Program-made: the position numbers and the translations under genes
Notes under the pieces: model-generated
Seen by the model: the letters and a program-made list of their open reading frames with translations, nothing else
The model's database searches: none
What the model was told of the DNA's origin: nothing
Virus record (IMG/VR): IMGVR_UViG_3300027648_000004
Location: 1-20,396 of that record
Reading direction: 5' to 3' (one strand)
DNA from: a virus
DNA length: 20,396 nt
Part shown: positions 17,495 through 20,396 of the stretch, piece after piece
How the letters are laid out: the number at the start of each line of letters is the position of its first letter
Numbering within the stretch: the first letter of the stretch is position 1

Positions 17495-18805
17495 ATGAAA
17501 ATTCAGATGTGGAGCATCGATCGAGTCATCCCGTACAAAAGAAATCCGCGGCGCAACGAGGACGCCGTCGCAAAAGTTGCAGCGTCCATCAAGGAGTTCG
17601 GTTTTAAGCAGCCCATCGTGGTGGACAAAGAGTCGGTGATCATCGTCGGCCACACGCGACTGCTCGCTGCGCTCCGGCTCGGCATGAAGGAAGTCCCGGT
17701 CCACGTCGCGAGCGATCTCTCGCCGGCGCAGGTGAAGGCTTACCGCCTGGCCGACAACCGAGTCCACGAAGAAGCGGAGTGGAACGAGGAGCTGCTCGCG
17801 CTCGAGCTGGGCGATCTGTCCAAGCTCGGATTCAATCTCGAGGCGACCGGCTTCGACGCCGACGAAATCAACGAGCTGCTGAACCTCGAGCAGGGCGGTC
17901 TGCTCGCCGGCGCCGACGAGGACGCGGTACCGGAGACGCCGGCGAAACCCACGGCGTTCACTGGCGAGCTCATCACGCTCGGGAAGCACCGCGTGATCTG
18001 CGGCGACTCCACGGATCCCTACATCATCGAGAAACTTTTCGCCGGCGCGAAGGCCGACGCCATCTTCACCGATCCGCCGTACAACGTGAACTACGAAGGT
18101 GGCGCGGGGAAAATAAAAAACGACAACATGGCTGACGACAAGTTCCGGCAATTCTTGCGGCGCGCGTTCGGCGTGATGTTCCGTGTGCTGAAGGACGGCG
18201 GCGCCGTCTACGTTTGCCACGCTGACACCGAGGGACTCAATTTTCGCGGCGCGTTCACCGAGGCTGGTTTCAAACTCGCTGGCTGCCTCATCTGGTGCAA
18301 GGACTCGCTGGTGCTCGGGCGCTCCGACTACCAGTGGCAGCACGAGCCGATCCTCTACGGCTGGAAGCCCACGGGATCTCACAAGTGGTACGGCGACCGG
18401 AAGTCCACGACCATCTCGGAGTTCATGCTGCAGGCTCCGCTCACCCAGGTGGAGCCGAATCGCTACCGGCTCCGGCTCGGCGATCAGTGGTTTGAAATCC
18501 GCGGCGAGAAAATAGCGATCGAGGAACTCGAGACCACGGTCGTGAAGATGCCGAAGCCGAAGCGCTCCGACGAACACCCGACCATGAAGCCCGTCGCGCT
18601 CATCGACAAGTTCCTGAAAAATTCCACACGGAAAAAGGACCTGGTGTTCGACGCGTTCGGCGGATCCGGCTCGACGCTCATCTCGTGCGAGAAGCTCGGG
18701 CGCACCGCGTACCTCTGCGAACTCGAGCCGAAGTTCGTTGACGTCATCGCGCTCAGGTGGGAGGAAGCCACGGGGAAAAAAGTAAAACGCAATGCCTCTA
18801 ACTGA
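17495..18805 (+). CDS. ParB-domain/DNA methyltransferase fusion (436 aa)
   Basis: The start chosen is ATG 17495 (GAGGAACTGAGCCG upstream), giving MKIQMWSIDRVIPYKRNPR, the usual opening of ParB/Srx-like domains; GHTRLLAA at 52-59 is the conserved motif. After a linker (about 95-155) a class beta-type DNA methyltransferase follows: catalytic DPPY at 193-196, the MKP segment at 364-366, and the AdoMet-binding FGGSGST at 388-394. DPPY enzymes methylate adenine N6 or cytosine N4. No matching nuclease is nearby; in phages such fusions next to terminase are common and probably protect DNA or mark it for packaging. It overlaps the small terminase gene by 14 bases. Confidence 0.93.
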   Translation: MKIQMWSIDRVIPYKRNPRRNEDAVAKVAASIKEFGFKQPIVVDKESVIIVGHTRLLAALRLGMKEVPVHVASDLSPAQVKAYRLADNRVHEEAEWNEELLALELGDLSKLGFNLEATGFDADEINELLNLEQGGLLAGADEDAVPETPAKPTAFTGELITLGKHRVICGDSTDPYIIEKLFAGAKADAIFTDPPYNVNYEGGAGKIKNDNMADDKFRQFLRRAFGVMFRVLKDGGAVYVCHADTEGLNFRGAFTEAGFKLAGCLIWCKDSLVLGRSDYQWQHEPILYGWKPTGSHKWYGDRKSTTISEFMLQAPLTQVEPNRYRLRLGDQWFEIRGEKIAIEELETTVVKMPKPKRSDEHPTMKPVALIDKFLKNSTRKKDLVFDAFGGSGSTLISCEKLGRTAYLCELEPKFVDVIALRWEEATGKKVKRNASN

Positions 18806-19301
18806 TGTGGGCCGCGTCGCGCAGGCGCTCAACCTCACGGAGGCGCGCGTCCACCAGCTCGTGAAGGAAGGCCTGCCCAAGGAAGGCCGCGGTCAATACG
18901 ACCCCGTGAAATGCATGCTCTGGTACATCCGGTACCTGCAGGCGGTGATCGAGAAGAAGGCCGTCAATCTCGCCGAGCCGGGCGGCGCCGTGTTCGCCGG
19001 CGAGCGCGAGGAGCGCGTCCGGTTGCTCCGGGCCGACGCGGACATGCGCGAGATCGAGCTCGCCAAAGAACGCAGCCAGCTCATCACGCTCCCGGAGGTC
19101 GAGGTCGCGATGACCGACCTGGTGCTCACCACGAAGGCTCGCATGATGGCGATCCCGCCGCGGCTGGCGCCGGAACTCGTGGGCGAAACGTCGCGCGTGA
19201 TGATTCAGGCAAAGATGGAGAAGGCCATCAAGGAGGCGCTGTCTTACTTGGCGAAAGCTGCACCCGATGGAAGTTCAGAGTCACCAAAGCGCACGGGCTA
19301 A
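18792..19301 (+). CDS. Terminase small subunit, Nu1-like (169 aa)
   Basis: The N-terminus (LTDVGRVAQALNLTEARVHQLVKEGLPKEGRGQYD) is a winged helix-turn-helix of the Nu1/gpNu1 type, used to recognise the packaging site. LWYIRYLQAV and a long coiled-coil helix (REERVRLLRADADMREIELAKER, about 75-100) follow, and the last part (MMAIPPRLAPELVG) is typical of this family. It overlaps both the methyltransferase gene and the large terminase gene, so the three are translationally coupled. Confidence 0.85.
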   Translation: MPLTDVGRVAQALNLTEARVHQLVKEGLPKEGRGQYDPVKCMLWYIRYLQAVIEKKAVNLAEPGGAVFAGEREERVRLLRADADMREIELAKERSQLITLPEVEVAMTDLVLTTKARMMAIPPRLAPELVGETSRVMIQAKMEKAIKEALSYLAKAAPDGSSESPKRTG

Positions 19302-20396
19302 TTTCGTCGGAGTCATCTCGCGCTCGCGCGCGCACTTTGATCCTCCGCCCGATATCACCATTTCGGAGTGGGCGATCCGCAACCGGATCCTGCCGAAGGG
19401 AACGACCTCGAGGCCTGGTCCGTTCAAGCCTGAAAAATTCCAAATCGAAATGATGGACTGCATCCTCGACCCCAACGTCCACGAGGTCGTGATCATGAAG
19501 TCCACGCAGGTGGGCTACTCCGACGCCGTCATCAACAATCTTGCGGGCTATTTTATATCCGCCGATCCCAAACCGATCATGCTCGTTCAGCCCACCATCG
19601 ACAACGCGAAGGACTACGGCAAAAAAAGAATCACGCCGATGATCGAGTCCTGCCCGGCGCTGCGAGATAAAATCCGGCCGCCGACGTCGCGCCGCGCGGG
19701 GAACACTCTGGCGCTGAAGGAATTTCCGGGCGGCTTCCTGAAGCTCACGGGCGCGAACTCCGGCGCTGGCTTGCGCTCCGATCCCGTGCCCATCGTCCTG
19801 TTCGACGAGGTCGACGGCTATCCCATCGACGTCGAAGGCGAAGGCGATCCCATCGCCATCGGCACGCGCCGCACCGACTCGTTCGCCGATTACAAAATCG
19901 TGAAGGGATCCACGCCGGCCAAACCCAAGGGCATCTCGCCGATCGAGCGCGACTACTTGCGGTCCGACATGCGGCGCTTCTACGTTCCGTGCCCGCTCTG
20001 CGGACTCGAGCAGGTGCTGTGGTGGAGGGACCCGCAGTCGAAGGAGTACCGCCTCTACTTTGAAACCAACTCCGACAACCAGGTGGACCCGGCGACCGTC
20101 GCGTTCGTTTGCGCCGGCTGCAAAGGGAAAATTCCCGAACGCTTCAAACAGCAGATGCTCAACGCCGGCAGATGGATTGCGGAGTTCCCGGACCGCCCGG
20201 TCGTGGGCTTCCACTTGAATGCGCTCTACTCGCCGTGGCGCGAGAACTGGTTTCAGCTCGCGCAGGAATGGCACGAGGCCAACCTCGAAAAAAATCCCGA
20301 GAAGCTGAAGGCGTTCATCAATCTCCGGCTCGGCGAAACGTGGGAGGAGCAGGGCGACTCGGTCGAAGCCATCACGCTGAAGAGCCGGCTCGAGCC
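19267..20396 (+). CDS. Terminase large subunit, GpA-type, N-terminal part (3' end outside window)
   Basis: The frame opens at ATG 19267, overlapping the small subunit by 35 bases, and is still open at the right edge (376 codons seen). The ATPase motifs are present: a Walker-A-like KSTQVGYS (78-85) as in lambda GpA, Walker B IVLFDE (176-181), and the coupling motif KGSTP (213-217). A zinc-binding pair, CPLCG (242-246) and CAGC (282-285), is typical of the GpA family. The nuclease domain lies beyond the window. It drives DNA packaging into the prohead together with the small subunit. GpA-type terminases usually belong to cos-packaging phages. Confidence 0.93.
   Translation, partial: MEVQSHQSARANFVGVISRSRAHFDPPPDITISEWAIRNRILPKGTTSRPGPFKPEKFQIEMMDCILDPNVHEVVIMKSTQVGYSDAVINNLAGYFISADPKPIMLVQPTIDNAKDYGKKRITPMIESCPALRDKIRPPTSRRAGNTLALKEFPGGFLKLTGANSGAGLRSDPVPIVLFDEVDGYPIDVEGEGDPIAIGTRRTDSFADYKIVKGSTPAKPKGISPIERDYLRSDMRRFYVPCPLCGLEQVLWWRDPQSKEYRLYFETNSDNQVDPATVAFVCAGCKGKIPERFKQQMLNAGRWIAEFPDRPVVGFHLNALYSPWRENWFQLAQEWHEANLEKNPEKLKAFINLRLGETWEEQGDSVEAITLKSRLE

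Noticed and set aside
17420-18880. Minus-strand frame of 486 codons opposite the ParB/methyltransferase gene
   Set aside because: The plus strand has unmistakable ParB and DPPY motifs and good starts; the antisense product is Arg/Glu/Val-rich with no motif.
19228-20274. Minus-strand frame of 348 codons opposite the terminase genes
   Set aside because: It lies over the Walker-motif terminase gene; no recognisable domain and no ribosome site.

Overview
The window is a stretch of a temperate tailed-bacteriophage genome, read across the junction that a linear prophage map would cut. It begins in the last part of a tail-fibre gene and a lysis cassette, passes through an intact attP and integrase, continues through the regulatory and early region, and ends in the packaging genes (small terminase subunit, then the large GpA-type subunit, cut by the right edge). 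Structural genes to the left of the integrase and terminase to the right mean the phage was probably assembled as a circular or excised genome (tandem prophages are the alternative). The DNA is GC-rich, and GTG and TTG starts with good Shine-Dalgarno sites are common. The host cannot be named from this sequence; a GC-rich soil or freshwater bacterium of the Verrucomicrobiota or Acidobacteriota kind is only a guess.

Layout. 1-2843 (+): tail-fibre C-terminus, two small proteins, a GH19 chitinase-like endolysin, two small membrane proteins (holin candidates) and a long coiled-coil membrane protein (spanin-like), nearly all overlapping. 2844-3165: attP. It has a 38-nt copy of the 5' half of a tRNA-Gln(CUG), flanked by paired GTGGCAC direct repeats that look like integrase arm sites. 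3058-4818 (-): tyrosine integrase, a 90-aa coiled-coil protein and a ribbon-helix-helix (RHH) regulator. 4885-4942: a divergent control region with a TTGACA/TATAAG promoter inside a palindrome and a 10-bp direct repeat. 4964-6115 (+): a short RHH protein, a winged-HTH excisionase-like protein, a second RHH protein related to the leftward one, and two small proteins. 6151-7474: a C5-cytosine methyltransferase overlapped over almost its whole length by a second long reading frame. 7452-9943: an HTH protein, two conserved phage early proteins and a second tyrosine recombinase related to the first, followed by a terminator-like hairpin.

10003-13816: a dense run of very small genes, mostly joined by ATGA or GTGA overlaps, many with paired cysteines; three share one six-cysteine layout. 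13813-15049: a VRR-NUC nuclease and a replication-initiator-like protein whose gene contains an iteron-like cluster, a plausible replication origin. 15057-17128: further small zinc-like and membrane proteins and a minor-tail-like protein. 17174-17225: a possible terminator. 17260-20396: a small HxxxCxxC protein, a ParB/DNA-methyltransferase fusion, and terminase small and large subunits.

Together these genes cover lysis, integration and its regulation, DNA modification, replication and the start of packaging. The most unusual points are the attP carrying a tRNA 5' half next to the integrase stop codon, the second recombinase with a third arm-like repeat pair far from attP, the long double-coding methyltransferase locus, the RHH-based switch, and the cluster of cysteine-rich microproteins.
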